Shown piece by piece: positions 10,644 through 22,560 of a stretch of DNA of 64,000 bases. Source of the stretch: Cacajao melanocephalus. Lineage: Eukaryota; Chordata; Mammalia; Primates; Pitheciidae. Both the position numbers and the translations under genes were made by a program. The first letter of the stretch is position 1. The number at the start of each line of letters is the position of its first letter. The stretch is from assembly GCA_963573385.1 (NCBI GenBank), contig CAUYLG010062091.1:1-64000 (forward strand), given 5' to 3'. Below the pieces are notes generated by a model. It was not told where the DNA came from. It worked only from the letters and a program-made list of their open reading frames with translations, and did no database searches.

Positions 10644-12420
10644 ACATCCATGCTTCTTTTTTATTTTTATTTTTTTTTCTTTCCTTCCAGTAAAGGGAAG
10701 TGAGTATCAGCAAACTTTCCTTGCTTAAAATTCCCCAACTAGGAAAGGCCAAGTTTGCTCCTAGGACTGTAGCTGTTGGACTCCTTGTCTTTGACCCTTT
10801 GCATTGGCTGGCTATTCTCCAATGTATTTTCAAGGATTTCTCATCTCCTGTGCAGTTAATTATTTAGCTCCAAACTAAGAAAGTTCATCAGTGAAAGTGG
10901 AAAATGTGTGAAATTCCAGGCATGTGGTCTCACTTCCAATAAAAGATTCAGCTTAAATAAATATAAGAAAACATAATTATTTACACCTTCTTGATCACTT
11001 TTAATTTGATGGATTTAAAAAGCTGGGAAAGGTTGAACAGGAAAAAAAGTTTCTAAACTTAGCAGCATTTTATTCAAATAGCTACAAATTAGTCATAAAA
11101 CATAAGGCTCGATGTAAAGCTATAACCTCATGCAGAAAATAAAATAAGACAGTTTTATCAATAAGAATGAATCAAGCACTTTCTTTAGGAGCTGTTCCAT
11201 AGGGGAATTAGCTCTTCATAAAAAATATTTTCATAAACAAAAATGTAGTGAGATAATTATGCCCCTAACTCCATAGAATAAGCTAGTCCCAGGCCTGTTC
11301 TGCAAAGAGCAGGGAATTCTTTTATTGCAATGTGTCACACAGTTTATGCAGCCACAAATAGATTGCATTGTTCTCCCTTTGGAATGCAAGGAGAATCAGG
11401 CTGATAGAAGGATCATTTCAGTGTGACCTCTTCAATGCAGGCATTGCTAAACTATTGGGACTAATTTTCTTTAGCTTCTGTCAGAATGCCAGGTATATAG
11501 TAATGAGTTTCCATGATACATAGCAAATAAAAGACTGGAGATAATTTTTTCCTGCAGATTTTAAGGAAGGCTTAAAGTAGCATAAAAAAGCAAGCACAGT
11601 TACAGTGAAAGGAAATCTGACGTGTCTTTTAAAAAATGAAAACAAGTTAGGCATCCAATTCTCTTCACTTAAGTCTCCAAATAGCTTTATTCTTTGTTAC
11701 CAACTCTGCTTTGCTATTTAGTTAAATAATTGTATTATTTATTAAATTGCATTTTCACTTTCAGCTCTGTGATTCAAGAGCATGTCTTTTTTGAAATCAT
11801 AACCTCAGACTCTTTAATTAATTGGCTACCATCTATTTCAAAGGTTTTATTTAGGTGGATACAGTAAGAGATTGTGTCAAATTAATATTAAATTTGAAAC
11901 AATGTGATTTGTGAATAACATAACCATAATTTTCAGTTGTACAACCCTAATTTCTGAATTCTTATGACTGATTTTAAAAGCTTATTTTTATTTTGTCTTT
12001 GATAGTCAGCCACCACCCATACCTCACAGCGTATCTGAATCCAAGGAGCTACACAAGGAGCTAGCTGAGATCTAGCAAATTGTCTCTACGCCCTAAAGCA
12101 GTGAAATCTTCTAAAACACCTTTACCAACAAAAGCCTGAATTCCTGTACCTATTAGGCTAGAGGAGCTTATAGGACCCTCCTGCCTCCTACCTCTGAATT
12201 GTTACAGTTGGCCTTTGCTCAAAAATTATTATTTGGTATCAGTTTGTGCCTTCCACTCTTTATAATATATACATAAATTCTGTACCTGTTCCTCTCCCTT
12301 CTTTACTTCAGGAGTCAGCTCTCATAAAATTCCCAACTAACAGATTTCCAGTTCCTGTTGTACCCCACCATCCACCAAGGACTGGGAATGAACTAGAGCA
12401 AACTTTCTACTGTTACAGTT
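10644..12420. other. No gene; repeat-poor block
   Basis: About 1.8 kb without a recognised element. The piece at 11250-11500 is less AT-rich and of balanced composition (GTCCCAGGCCTGTTCTGC, TTTGGAATGCAAGGAGAATC). Near 12035-12062 there is a short direct repeat, CAAGGAGCTA. No exon-like open frame was seen. A conservation track would be the way to ask whether it holds a regulatory element. Confidence 0.45.
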
Positions 12421-12424
12421 AGAA

Positions 12425-12640
12425 AGAGGGATACGAGATTCAGATTGTCAGGTGCAAATCATGGCTCCCTTAATGCTTAATTTCTCCATGCCTCAGTTTC
12501 CTCACTCTAAAATGATGATAATAAATATTCTGATTTACAGTGTTATGATAACTAAATAAAACAATAATGAGCAGAAACACAGGAAAACGCCTGCCATAGA
12601 ATAATTGCTTGATGAAAGAATAATGCTTTTAATCTTCTCC
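12425..12640 (-). mobile_element. MIR SINE
   Basis: Reads as the reverse complement of MIR: CCATGCCTCAGTTTCCTCACT, then TAAAATGATGATAATAA, then the GATAACTAAATAAAAC region and a GCTTGATGAAAGAATAATGC end. Nearly full length. Confidence 0.85.
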
Positions 12641-13470
12641 AAAATACTTTTGATTTGGGAAATTATTTCTCCTGAAACGTATTAATCCTTGACACTATGT
12701 CCCCTCAAAAGTAAAATATGTATTGCAACATTTATTAAATATCAAGAGAAAGAAAAACATTATCAAAATTCTCATTATTCTTACAAGTGATTTCACATAT
12801 CTTGTACCTCCATATTTGCTTGTGATTTTTGTTTCTAGGTTGCCAAAAGTTTACATCAATTTACCACTCGCTATCAAAATTTGAGACATTTGGGCATTTT
12901 TGATACAGTTCAAACTTTGTTTCTGTTCAGTCCATGGAACTTTACTTCTAACATCATTTCAAGAGTATATTCCTTGCTCTTTCCACTAGGTCATAAACTC
13001 ATCTAAAATAAATCCTATGTTCTTCAGTTTTGCTAATATCTGTCTCCTGTGATTTAGGTATCAATTATACTTATGAGCTTTTCAAATTGGATTGTGGGAA
13101 AAGTTCAGTGAAGTAGAACTGACTACTGCCAACATTACATTTAATGAGAATATATAGCTGCATATTTGAAATCTGTAAATGACTTCTTCGTGAGAATTCT
13201 GTTATGCAGCCTTGTAAAGTTCTTTCTTCTTGGGTGAGCCATCCTAAGGCAACATACAAATCTGTTTTGTAGCAGGTAATTTTGTCTATAGAGATAACAT
13301 ATTGTTAAAGAAATAAAGAGCCATTACACTAACAAACAACTATGAGAGTTGCATTTTTCTCATTGGTGATGAATCTAGAATGCTATCCAGGCTTAAAGAT
13401 TAGAGCAACCAACTTTTGGCACATGAAAGATGTATAAGTAGAAGAAACTTGTCAAAAGAGACTATTTCCA
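12641..13470. other. No gene; unassigned sequence
   Basis: No recognised element in about 0.8 kb. The antisense 62-codon frame at 13071-13259 has no domain. Confidence 0.5.
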
Positions 13471-13474
13471 AAAA

Positions 13475-13603
13475 GCAATATTTATTAAGAATCAATACTA
13501 TTCTAGATGTAATATTAAACATTGAATACGAATAATGAATAGATGGAGCTCTGCCTTCATGAAGATTTCAGTAGGGATGATGAGGCAAACATAATTGAGC
13601 ATG
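13475..13603 (-). mobile_element. L2 LINE, 3' end (first of two)
   Basis: Antisense L2 tail: AATATTTATTAAGAATCAATACTATTCTAGATG, then an ATTGAATACGAATAATGAATAG block, then GAGCTCTGCCTTCATGAAG, matching in order the reverse complement of the L2 3' end (words given in pieces under 20 bases in L2 order: TATTTATTGAGC, CTGCCCTCATGGAG). Ends close to the start of the next L2 tail. Confidence 0.65.
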
Positions 13604-13604
13604 A

Positions 13605-13775
13605 CAATCATTTATTGTTTGTTTAATGCAGTTAACCAATATTTATCATTTGCTTACTATGTACAAGGCATTGGCTTAGAATTTTGGATGCAAGAGTAAT
13701 TAAGATTCAGTCCATTTTTATCAAGGAGTTAGAGCTCTAACAGAGGAGAAAGCCGTAACAGGCAAAGACAACTGC
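13605..13775 (-). mobile_element. L2 LINE, 3' end (second of two)
   Basis: Another antisense L2 tail directly after the previous one: CCAATATTTATCATTTGC, TTACTATGTACAAGGCATTGG, GGATGCAAGAGTAATTAAG, CAAGGAGTTAGAGCTC. Same strand and same part of L2, so the pair is either two insertions or a local duplication. Confidence 0.7.
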
Positions 13776-14344
13776 CATCCTGATAATACTACTCTCTAAT
13801 AATCTCCAGAACCTCAGCATGTGCTAGACATTCTGTTACATCTTTACAGTAGGTTTCTCATCTGTTGTGTGAGTCTGTCTTCCTGCTGCCTTGTTGTGTG
13901 TACAGTTGGACTCTGAGCCTCAGGGGTGCACAGCTACTGAAGATGTAACCTACCAGATTCAAAGGCCAAGAAGGGAGATAGAGAAGTCTTCTTTTAATAA
14001 TTTGAATTTTGGACTTATGCCCATATCATAAAAGTATCAAGATTCTGTGATTTTCTAAAGAATTCATTTATAAAGTTGGATCAGATAGAATGCTTAAATT
14101 AACCTTTCTTACCCATTCTCTCAGCTCTCCCTTCAAAGAGGAAATATCTTGATGGAGAGTCTAGGCTGGTTGAAAAGAGATGACATAAAACCCATGTGTT
14201 ATCATATACTATTTTTTTCCAGGTGACCCTCAAATGATTATAATTCAGTTAATTAGGAATCACTTCTTACCTAAATTCTATCAGAAAGTTAACATTAAAA
14301 GAATATGAGCAACTTATAGTTAATACTTAGGGGTGTATAGAAGT
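13776..14344. other. No gene; unassigned sequence
   Basis: No confident element. A weak MIR-like word (GTGCTAGACATTCTGTTACATC) lies near 13820. Confidence 0.45.
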
Positions 14345-15550
14345 AAAAAGACAGTTATCCCACCTTTAAAACAACAGAAATGCTAGATAAACTACAAATT
14401 TATGACTTTTCTTATAACTCTCAGATAGCTGAGATTACAGGGCAGTCAAGATCTAGGGAAAGACTGGTGCATACCAGAGACCCAAACATTGTTGTATGTA
14501 AGGTCAATGTAACCAGATATTGGTAAGAAGAATTTAGCTAAGGTGGTTGGTTAATTATTACAAGCAAAGTTTGCAGAAACCAGGGAGACATTTGGTGACC
14601 ACAACATTTGGGGACTCTGGACCCTTTTGGAGACTCTTTCTTCATGAATCCCATCAGATGTTTTGAGAAAAGATTGGATAGAGTCTTAATAAATCCACGC
14701 TTTGTAGTTCATATCCAGGGGATGGGAACCTCCACTTACCCCCCAATCCAAATTGATTTTCCTTATTTCTCTTATAAAAAGAATACCTTAATCTAAATAT
14801 TATAATCTTTGCCATGTTTATAAAAACTTATTGTCGTTAGGGCAGGAAAAAGATAAACCTATCTCTGGTAGAGGGTCAGAAATGAGAAGCGAACTCAGAG
14901 GAGGAGAAATAGAGCGATGGGCTACACCTCCATGCCCAAAGAACACTATATCTGTCCAAGACCAAAAAGAAAGGGGTCTCTATTCTTTTAAACAGAAAAA
15001 GAAAAAACACCTCCTCACCATTGCCTTTCAATGCTCATATAGCAAGCATGCAGTAACAAATAACATCAGAATACAGCTGGGAAAGAGCAAGGAAGGTGAA
15101 GGCTAAGAGCTTGGGGAAAGATGCTCTCTGAGGAACAGCACAGAGAAGACCTATAGCTGAGACTGGAGCTGACATTTGTCAAACCAGCCCCAACATTAAA
15201 CATGAGTTATTACTAAAGGGAGTTGAAGCTGATGGTTAGCTGTGTGCAAACATAACAGCAACCTACCAAATACTAGCTCAATTCCTAACCAGATTTACTT
15301 GAAATCTTGTACTAAAAAGCATGCCTATCTTTAGAGCTAATAACCCTTTCTCTCAGTTCTCTACTATCCTACATAAGATTTCTGCCATTCAACAATATTT
15401 ATGAGGCATACAAAAAGACAAGGAAAAACAACAGTCTCAGATGTGAATTAGATTTAGATACAAACAGAGGCTGGAACTATTCATGAGGGAATTTTAAATT
15501 ATGATGATTAATATATTAAATGCTTTAATACAGATGTTGGCAAACCGGGA
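14345..15550 (+). mobile_element. L1M LINE, 5' UTR and start of ORF1
   Basis: From about 14830 the sequence follows the 5' end of an old L1M: CTGTCCAAGACCAAAAAGAAAG near 14951, CACCATTGCCTTTCAATGC near 15016, AGCTGAGACTGGAGCTGAC near 15155, AAACCAGCCCCAACATT near 15181, and TTTATGAGGCATACAAAAAG near 15398, then the stretch leading into ORF1. The part 14345-14830 fits less well and may also be 5' UTR. It joins an L1 3' end near 15555, so most of ORF1 and all of ORF2 are deleted. Frames at 14608-14796 and 14831-15106 are untranslated-region noise. Confidence 0.7.
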
Positions 15551-15554
15551 TATC

Positions 15555-17640
15555 TGTTCAAACCGAACCAACTGTGATGTACCCACACAATGGGATACTA
15601 TTCATCACTAAAAAGGAATTAAATATTCATTCATGTAAAGACATGGATGAATCCTAAATGAAAGAAGACAGACCCCAAAATGTTACGTATTTTATCATTC
15701 TATTTATACAACATTCTGGAAAGCAAAACAATAAAACCATAAGGATGAGAAACAGGTCAGCGTTGCCAGTTGTCTCTAATTGTTTGATTGACTAGGAAGG
15801 AACTCGTTAAGAAAATTTTGCAGGAGATGGGACTTTATCTTTACAGATCTGTTAAGGTGCTTTTATTGAAACTCATACACATTTACGTCACAAATACTGA
15901 ATTATAATATATGTACATTAAAAATAAACCTAGATGTGAGGGGGAACCTAAGATGGACTGTGACCAAGAAATCTTAACGTAGACAGAAATACTGCATAAC
16001 CATAGAGAAAAAGGTGGAGAAAAAAGAAGCTCACCTAACTTTAGAAAAGCGTTTTGATTGGATGCTGTAAAGCTCAAGAGTAAAAAAGAACTGTATATCA
16101 ACATTGAGCACTACAAGGTAAATTTATTTTCATAGGTGTATGAGTTAGCAATTCTGAGCCACACTAGAATTGAGTGAACATAGGAGCAAATATATTGTAG
16201 AAAATGAGACCCAGTCTTCATATTGCCAGAAAAAAATAAGTTGTAAGAAAGGGGAAAGCTAGAATGGACCTTCTTGTACTAGATAAGAATCAGATGTATG
16301 AGTATAAACTAATGTTTTCTAAAAAACATATAAAAGCACATAGATGTATAAATAAATATAGCTCTTTGAGTATACTTGACTTAGTATGCATGTATATATT
16401 TCTGTGTCCAATGAGTGGGTTTAGAAGCAATGACATCCCATTATTAAAGAGTGTATTTAGTAACCGGATCTTGGGTTATACATGTCATTCTATAATAAAA
16501 GAGCAAGAACTTCTTGAGAAGTAATTGATTCTAGGGTTGAGGTAGGAAAAATCCAAGATTAGTTCAGAGCACTTTTGGTGCTAGGAAATGGTTATAAAGG
16601 AAAAAAGAAAGAAGACAAAGAGGAGGGAGCTTAGGAAGGAGGCAGAGAGAGAGGAAGGAAGGAAGGAAGGAAGGAGGAAGGGGAGGGGAGGGGAGGGAGG
16701 AGGGGGAGGGGGAGGGGAAGAGGGAGAGGGAAAAAGGGAGGGTGGGAGGGAAACAATGGGGTACGCCAAACAAAACAAAACAAAACACAAAAGTGAGCCT
16801 GAAAGAGCTTCTAATGGCTAAACTTGAAGTTATCTGAGGAGAAAAAATATGGCAGAATGAAATTATAGCCAAAGAAAAAAAAATCCATCAGTTTATATCT
16901 TTATAAATAAATACATAATAAGAAGGAACCCCTCATCCTTAGCTATAATTTCAAGTATTAAATTTAGGCAAAATGTGAAAAAAAGAAAATCACCATTAAC
17001 CATTAGAACACTACAATAATAACTACTAATTGCTTCACTCAAGATCACCAATGAATACTAAAATTAAATAGATAAAAGTGTCAGAAAAAAGGAGGATATT
17101 TGTAGTCTCAAAATATCTCATCCCAATTTTTTTTTATTACAATGGGAAAAACTGGAGCTCAATCATGAATTACATCGGATTTCATCTTAACCAAGTAATC
17201 AACGTTAACATTACCATGAATGAGACATACCAACACAACGTAGCCACTGATACGATGCGCTCAGAAGAGCATATCATGTCTCTGGTATTCCTCATAATAA
17301 TGCATAACCTCAATTTAAGGAGAACTCCAAACTGAGGGTAATTCAGTAAAATAATTTGTCTGTTCCATGCAAAAGTATCAAAGTCATAAAAGACAAGACT
17401 GAGAAATGGTCACAGTTTGGAGAATGCTAAGAAGACATAACAAGTCAACCCAGTGCAACTCCTAGAAAGACTATTGTTAATAATATTCCAATTTTTTTTC
17501 AGTTTGCATAACTATGCTATGGCTGTGCAAGATAGGAACACGAGAGGAAAATGGGTGAAGGGCATATAAAAGCTCTGTACTATTTTTGGAACTTTTCTGT
17601 AAGTCTAAATTTATCTCAAAATAAAAAGTTTAAAGAAAAA
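15555..17640 (+). mobile_element. L1M LINE, 3' region and long 3' UTR
   Basis: Begins with an L1M 3' segment (GGGATACTATTCATCACTAAAAAGG, ACATGGATGAATCCTAAATG, read in pieces near 15590-15660) and continues through an L1M-type 3' UTR: GATGTGAGGGGGAACCTAAG near 15932, TCTATAATAAAAGAGCAAG near 16490, GAAGTAATTGATTCTAGGG near 16518. It contains the purine tract at 16644-16742 and ends CTCTGTACTATTTTTGGAAC, AAAATAAAAAGTTTAAAG near 17620. L1 3' UTRs commonly carry a G-rich polypurine tract, so the tract fits this position. The piece may combine more than one L1 insertion. Confidence 0.7.
16644..16742 (+). repeat. Pure-purine GGAA/GGGGA tract
   Basis: Ninety-nine bases with no pyrimidine: GGAA repeats (about 16650-16675), then runs of three to five G separated by single A. 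A second G-rich piece follows (16744-16750) and a (CAAAA) run lies at 16768-16787. Four or more closely spaced G runs meet the usual G-quadruplex pattern on the plus strand; the purine/pyrimidine asymmetry also allows triplex DNA. Open frames read across it (16564-16872, 16581-16790, 16588-16821) are low-complexity artefacts. Confidence 0.9.
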
Positions 17641-17724
17641 GAATATTGAGCCAAACCCAGCTCATGTGGGAATGTAGCCTTTTCACTTTACTCAAAAGTA
17701 AGTGCTGGACTTAATATCAGAGTT

Positions 17725-17937
17725 TTTTGATTTAACATTTCACATTCATTATCTCATATAATCCTGAAAATAATTATATGAGGTAAGCACTATCATAAAT
17801 CCTAGTTCACAGACATAAAACTGAAGTCATGAGATAATAAATTAACTGTCCATAGTCCACAACTAGTATGAAACAGAGTCATAGAATTAACCCAGTAGTC
17901 TGACTCCAGAGCCTTACAACTATACCACACACACAGT
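17725..17937 (+). mobile_element. MIR SINE
   Basis: Clear plus-strand MIR: CATTATCTCATATAATCCTG, ATATGAGGTAAGCACTATC, an ATAAAACTGAAGTCATGAG segment, and AGTCTGACTCCAGAGCC near 17897. Confidence 0.92.
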
Positions 17938-18267
17938 CATTGTAATAATTATTAAGTGTGAGCTGCCACTAATGGGATTTCTTCATTTCTAAGCATTTTT
18001 AGTCAGACACCTGGTTATTTGAAGGTAACTGGGGGTATGAGGATTACAGAAAGATTCATAAATTAGCCATTATATAGTCCAATAACTCTACAGTTCTCAC
18101 AGGAATCATAATGTTAAGAAGAGACTAAGTTTGATTTAATATGCCTTTGCTGTCTACCCAAAACAAGACAAAACTTTTTGAACATATAATTGGCTTCATT
18201 GAGGCTAAGAGGCTAGCCCAATTTTGCAATATGTACTAACGTTATGCCTTGCCTCATTTAAAAATAA
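17938..18267. other. No gene; unassigned sequence
   Basis: No recognised element. Confidence 0.5.
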
Positions 18268-18328
18268 AGATATATATATATATACACACATATATATATG
18301 TATATATATATACATACACATACACAAA
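18268..18328. repeat. TA/CA microsatellite
   Basis: (TA)n with CACACA interruptions, ending ACATACACATACACAAA. The 65-codon frame at 18249-18446 crosses it and is spurious. Confidence 0.85.
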
Positions 18329-19874
18329 TTTTTATTATTTATTTTTAAGCTTTCTATTTTTTCTAGTTGTTTCTGAATATATATTAGTTGACCTGGGTAG
18401 AGATTTAAATAAAAAGTCTTTGGTTCTAGTTAAATATAGAAGTTAAAGCATCATTAAATATAGAAGCTAAATTTAGAAGTTAAAGCATATATATTAGGAA
18501 TGTATACATTTACAAGTCAGTTCTCTATGAAATTATGATAATATTTGTGCTACCTTTCACAAAGAAGTATCAAACAACCTTTCAAAATGTATATGAGGCT
18601 CCAAGTACAAGTATATATCAACTTGTAAGTTTTATTCAAATGGAAGGAACACAAAAAAGCTGATGTGATTCACCTAGAAGGAAAATTGAAAATGGGATTT
18701 TTAATTTAGGCATTAATAATTGATCATGTCTTCAAACTAAAGTTAAACTGTGATTTAACACAAAATCAACACTTAAAAATATTTGTTGGTAATCAATCAA
18801 TAAATGACTTTTGCCACATTAACTCTTCATTATTTAGAAATGTCTCTGAGGGTAAGAGTCAATGCGTGAGGTAAATACGCACAAAAGAAAAAACTTTTCT
18901 TGGAATTGAAGATTTTGATTTAAATACATTCATGAAGTTGTTGCTCATTTACAGATCAATGCTAATCCATGAATTAAATTGATACATTAACATGGGTCTA
19001 TGAATAAAATTGATATTCTCCATCAGGACTTCTTAATCTGCTCAGTCTTGTAACCAAGCACTCTCTTTGCCTCCTGATTGGCTATTGCTAAAAAGATTGG
19101 CAGTGATTTACTGAATAATGAAATAAATTTCTTGATTTATTGAACAATGTATTGAACTTTGTTTTCTCAGCCCAGATGGCTTTAGAATCACCCCATTTTT
19201 TTTCAGATGGCAAAATAGTGAGAGCACTTTTATTTTCTTATGTGAGAGATACATAGTATTCCTTCTCGTAGCTATCAGTGTACTTTCAAGACAGCGTGTT
19301 AAAAGTTGAGGGGGAAGGAATTAACTTTGATGAATTTTATTAAAGTCCTACTGATTGGAAGCCCCTTGTTATATAGAATTCCACTAAATCCTATCACAAA
19401 ATCTTGGAAACTAATAATAAATTCCATTTTAAAATTCATTTCAAATGAGGTAAAAAAGATTCTTAGAATTAAATAATTTCATCCCAAGGCCAAAGAGGCT
19501 AACTCAGATTTGAAAATCTTGCTCTTTATTTCTTTCTCTCTCCTCTCTTTTTTTTTTTTTTTGAGTTAGAGGTGTTTGAACATTAAAAAATTTATATGAT
19601 GTTCATAGGGAAGGTACACAAAATAACTGTTCAGCAGAATGGATTATCCACAGTGTGGATACCCTTTGTAACCACAATTGAGGTCATAAAAGGAAATACA
19701 GACAATACTCCAGAAGATACCTCCTACCTGTGTCATCTCACATCATTGCCCTTCTCTTTTCCCCAAAGTAGTTTCATATATTGACTTCAACCATCTTAAT
19801 TTGTTTGTGTCTGCCTAGATAAATTGTACTACAAGAATACACATATGCACGCATATATCCTGACGTGTGAAATA
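18329..19874. other. No gene; mostly unassigned sequence
   Basis: A word of 16 bases (TAGAAGTTAAAGCAT-like) occurs twice at 18437-18485. A pyrimidine/T-rich run lies at 19525-19562. Otherwise no element is recognised in about 1.5 kb; the 62-codon frame at 19596-19784 has no domain. Confidence 0.45.
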
Positions 19875-20211
19875 CAGCCGTCCATTGGTATTTGTGAGAA
19901 ACTGGTTCCAGGAAGCCCTGTAGAGACAAAAATCTACAGATGCTCAAGTATCTTATGTAAAATGACCTTGTATTTGCATATAAGCTATGTACAACCTTCC
20001 ATATACTTTATCTGTAGATGACTTATAATATGTAATGTACTATAAATACTATGGAAATAGCTTTTATGCTGTATTTTTTAAGAAATAATGACAAGAAAAA
20101 CAAGTCTGTACATGTTCAGTACAGATGCAACCTCCTATTTTTTTTTAGTATTTTTGACCTGCAGTTGTTTGATCCACAGATATGAAAACCTTGGATAGGA
20201 AGGGCCAACAG
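19875..20211. mobile_element. MER2 DNA transposon, complete
   Basis: A 337-bp non-autonomous Tigger-related (TcMar) element. It opens CAGCCGTCCATTGGTA and closes GGAAGGGCCAACAG, and carries the MER2 words GCATATAAGCTATGTAC and AATAATGACAAGAAAAAC, GTCTGTACATGTTCAGTAC. TA dinucleotides sit on both sides (19873-19874 and 20212-20213), as expected for TA target duplication. Length matches the family, so it is essentially intact structurally but has no coding capacity. Confidence 0.93.
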
Positions 20212-20699
20212 TAATGAAGGTTGGTTGGGAGATTGAAAATGAACATGTATCAAACTGGATGAAAGAGCCTAACCTCACAGAGAAGGAGGCATTGGTAATG
20301 ACTAAGGACTGCTGACAATAATAGGGACAACTACTGAAAGCAGATATCTCTGCCCATTTATCTAGAAGAGCAGTAGTCACAAGAAAAGTTAAAGTCTAGC
20401 TCTTGACAGAGGGGTGGCAAGCTAGAGCATCAGCAACCAAGGCAAGGTCAAGTCCAGAAATTTTGTTGGGTCACAGAAGCATATAGGGTTCTGGTAAATC
20501 AACAGTAACAAGAATGACAATTTTAAAAATTACTGAAATTAGATTCCTTGCCAGTTTTAGCAGGTGAAAGTCAAGTCAAACTTAATTTGATCTGGGATGA
20601 GTAAGACTCAAGGCAGAAATAATATCGATTACCTTCCCTGTACATATCTCAGACACTCTCATCTGAGAAGATATTTCTTGTTTTGCCACATTTCTTTTC
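20212..20699. other. No gene; unassigned sequence
   Basis: No recognised element; the antisense 81-codon frame at 20135-20380 overlaps MER2 and has no domain. Confidence 0.5.
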
Positions 20700-22560
20700 T
20701 TGATTTATTGCATTTTCTTCTCCATTCTGAGGCTCCTCTCATTCTTTTTAATTTGTGTCACCGGTATTTGGTATAATGTTTGTCTATGCATGTGTCTTTG
20801 AAAAACAAACAGTGTTGTTTTAAACATGAGTGCCTGTATTTTAATTTCATGTATGTGTTTTTGCACTATAAATCTTGTTCATGTTCATACTTTTTACTCA
20901 AAAATATGCTTTTAGAATTTGTTATTATGTATACCTAGAATTTGCTTTTGACTGCTGCAGAGTATTTCACAAATATATCCACCATGATTTATGTTTCCAT
21001 TGCCCTAGGCAGCCTCCACCTCCCTGTCCACCACAAATGCAATGAAGGAAATCTTTATGACTGTCCCTAAAAGGAACACAATCGACATGTTTGTTTTTGT
21101 GTGGAGTGAAATCTCAGGTGACAGCTCAAACAAGTACTTCATGTTACTAAGTGCCTGCAATGTCATTACAGGACTAACATCAGAAGTCAACCAAAAGTTC
21201 CTATTTCCCACTACCTTATAAATATTTGCAATAACTGAGGTTTAATATTTACAATCTGATGTTCCATTATTTCATTACTGTTTCTTTGATTAATGTTGAA
21301 ACAGAGAATGCCTTTACAGAGTTCCACCTCTCTAAATTGCCTAGTACCATCTGTGAGTGGGGCTGTTGAGGTGAGGAGATTAAGGGGATGGTATCAGTCT
21401 ACGTATATTTCCCTTTTCTCATTACGATTTTTAATATTTTCCTGAATATTCTGTGTATTAATTCTTCTTCTATGTTTTCTGTGTTGGATTTATTTAAGAA
21501 CTAATTCTCCACTCTCAGGTCTTACAGATAATTCCTAACATTATAGCCCCATGTTTTTACTGTGTGAGGTATGAATGAAAGTATACTTTTATTGGTATAG
21601 TGACTCAGTTTTCTTAATACATCTATTGAATCATCTATTGTTTACCCACAGTTCATGCTGTCAACTCTATCATATATTCATTTCACCATATGCATATTTT
21701 AGGGGTTCTTTTTTTCCTTTGGTCTATTTTTTTATTACATTATTACCATAAAATTTAAGTCTTTTGGCCTATAGAATGCCTTTAATGTTGAAATAATGAG
21801 TTTCAACTTCATGTTTTATTACTCTTTAAAAATTTGACAGAAAAAAATGTGTCATATCTGTGAGATATGGGGCCTTTGTGTGTGTGAGGAAAAGACTGTA
21901 ATTTTTAATGTTTAATTTTCTATTGAAATTATTGATCATCATGTGAACATTTTATATTTTTCATTTAGATTTTAGAACATTAGCATATAGACATTGATAG
22001 CGATATTTTACCAGTTTTTAAATGCTTGCATTTTACCTTTTTCATTCTCCCTTCTTTTTTGTTTGCTCATTCTTTTTAGAGATGTGTACATTTTATGATA
22101 TTTTTAAAGAACCAGCATATGGCACTGACTTGTTTTCTTTAACACTTGAGTGTTCCTTCTTGTCCCTTAAAAATGTTTCCCTTAAAATCTATTTAGTTTC
22201 ATATTAAAACTGCTAAACCAAATTTTGTACTTATATTTTTCTGAGTTAACTTTTTCTTATTTTACCTTTTCTGTACTATTATTTTCAATATATATCTGTG
22301 GATCTGATTTTATCTGATCCTTTTATATCTGTCTTTTGATTAGTGAGTTAATCCCATTTACATTTATGATAACTGATTAATTTGAATCGATTTTAGACAT
22401 TTTATTTTGTTTTGTATTTTCTCATAATAATTTTTGTGGATGACTTTTTCTCTTATTTTTCCTTTCATTGTCAGGGTTGAATTCATTCTTATGATTGAGA
22501 TCCATACGTCATACTTAAGTATATACACTTATCAAGATTCTCAATTCTTATTTCTTTCTC
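20700..22560 (-). mobile_element. Old L1M LINE, antisense fragments
   Basis: AT-rich sequence that in places follows antisense L1 ORF2 and 3' region: CTGCAGAGTATTTCACAAAT near 20956, TGTGTGAGGTATGAATGAAAG near 21560, TTGAATCATCTATTGTTTACC near 21627, TTTAAAGAACCAGCATATGG near 22103, and TTTGATTAGTGAGTTAATCCC near 22336. Order is that of an L1 on the minus strand, but similarity is low and gaps are likely. No frame is preserved. Confidence 0.45.

Noticed and set aside
14831..15106. 91-codon frame near the L1M 5' end
   Set aside because: Falls in L1M 5' UTR sequence, ahead of the ORF1 start.
16564..16872. Frames of 70-100 codons rich in Pro/Ser/Leu or Gly/Glu/Arg on both strands
   Set aside because: They are translations of the purine tract and would occur in any frame.
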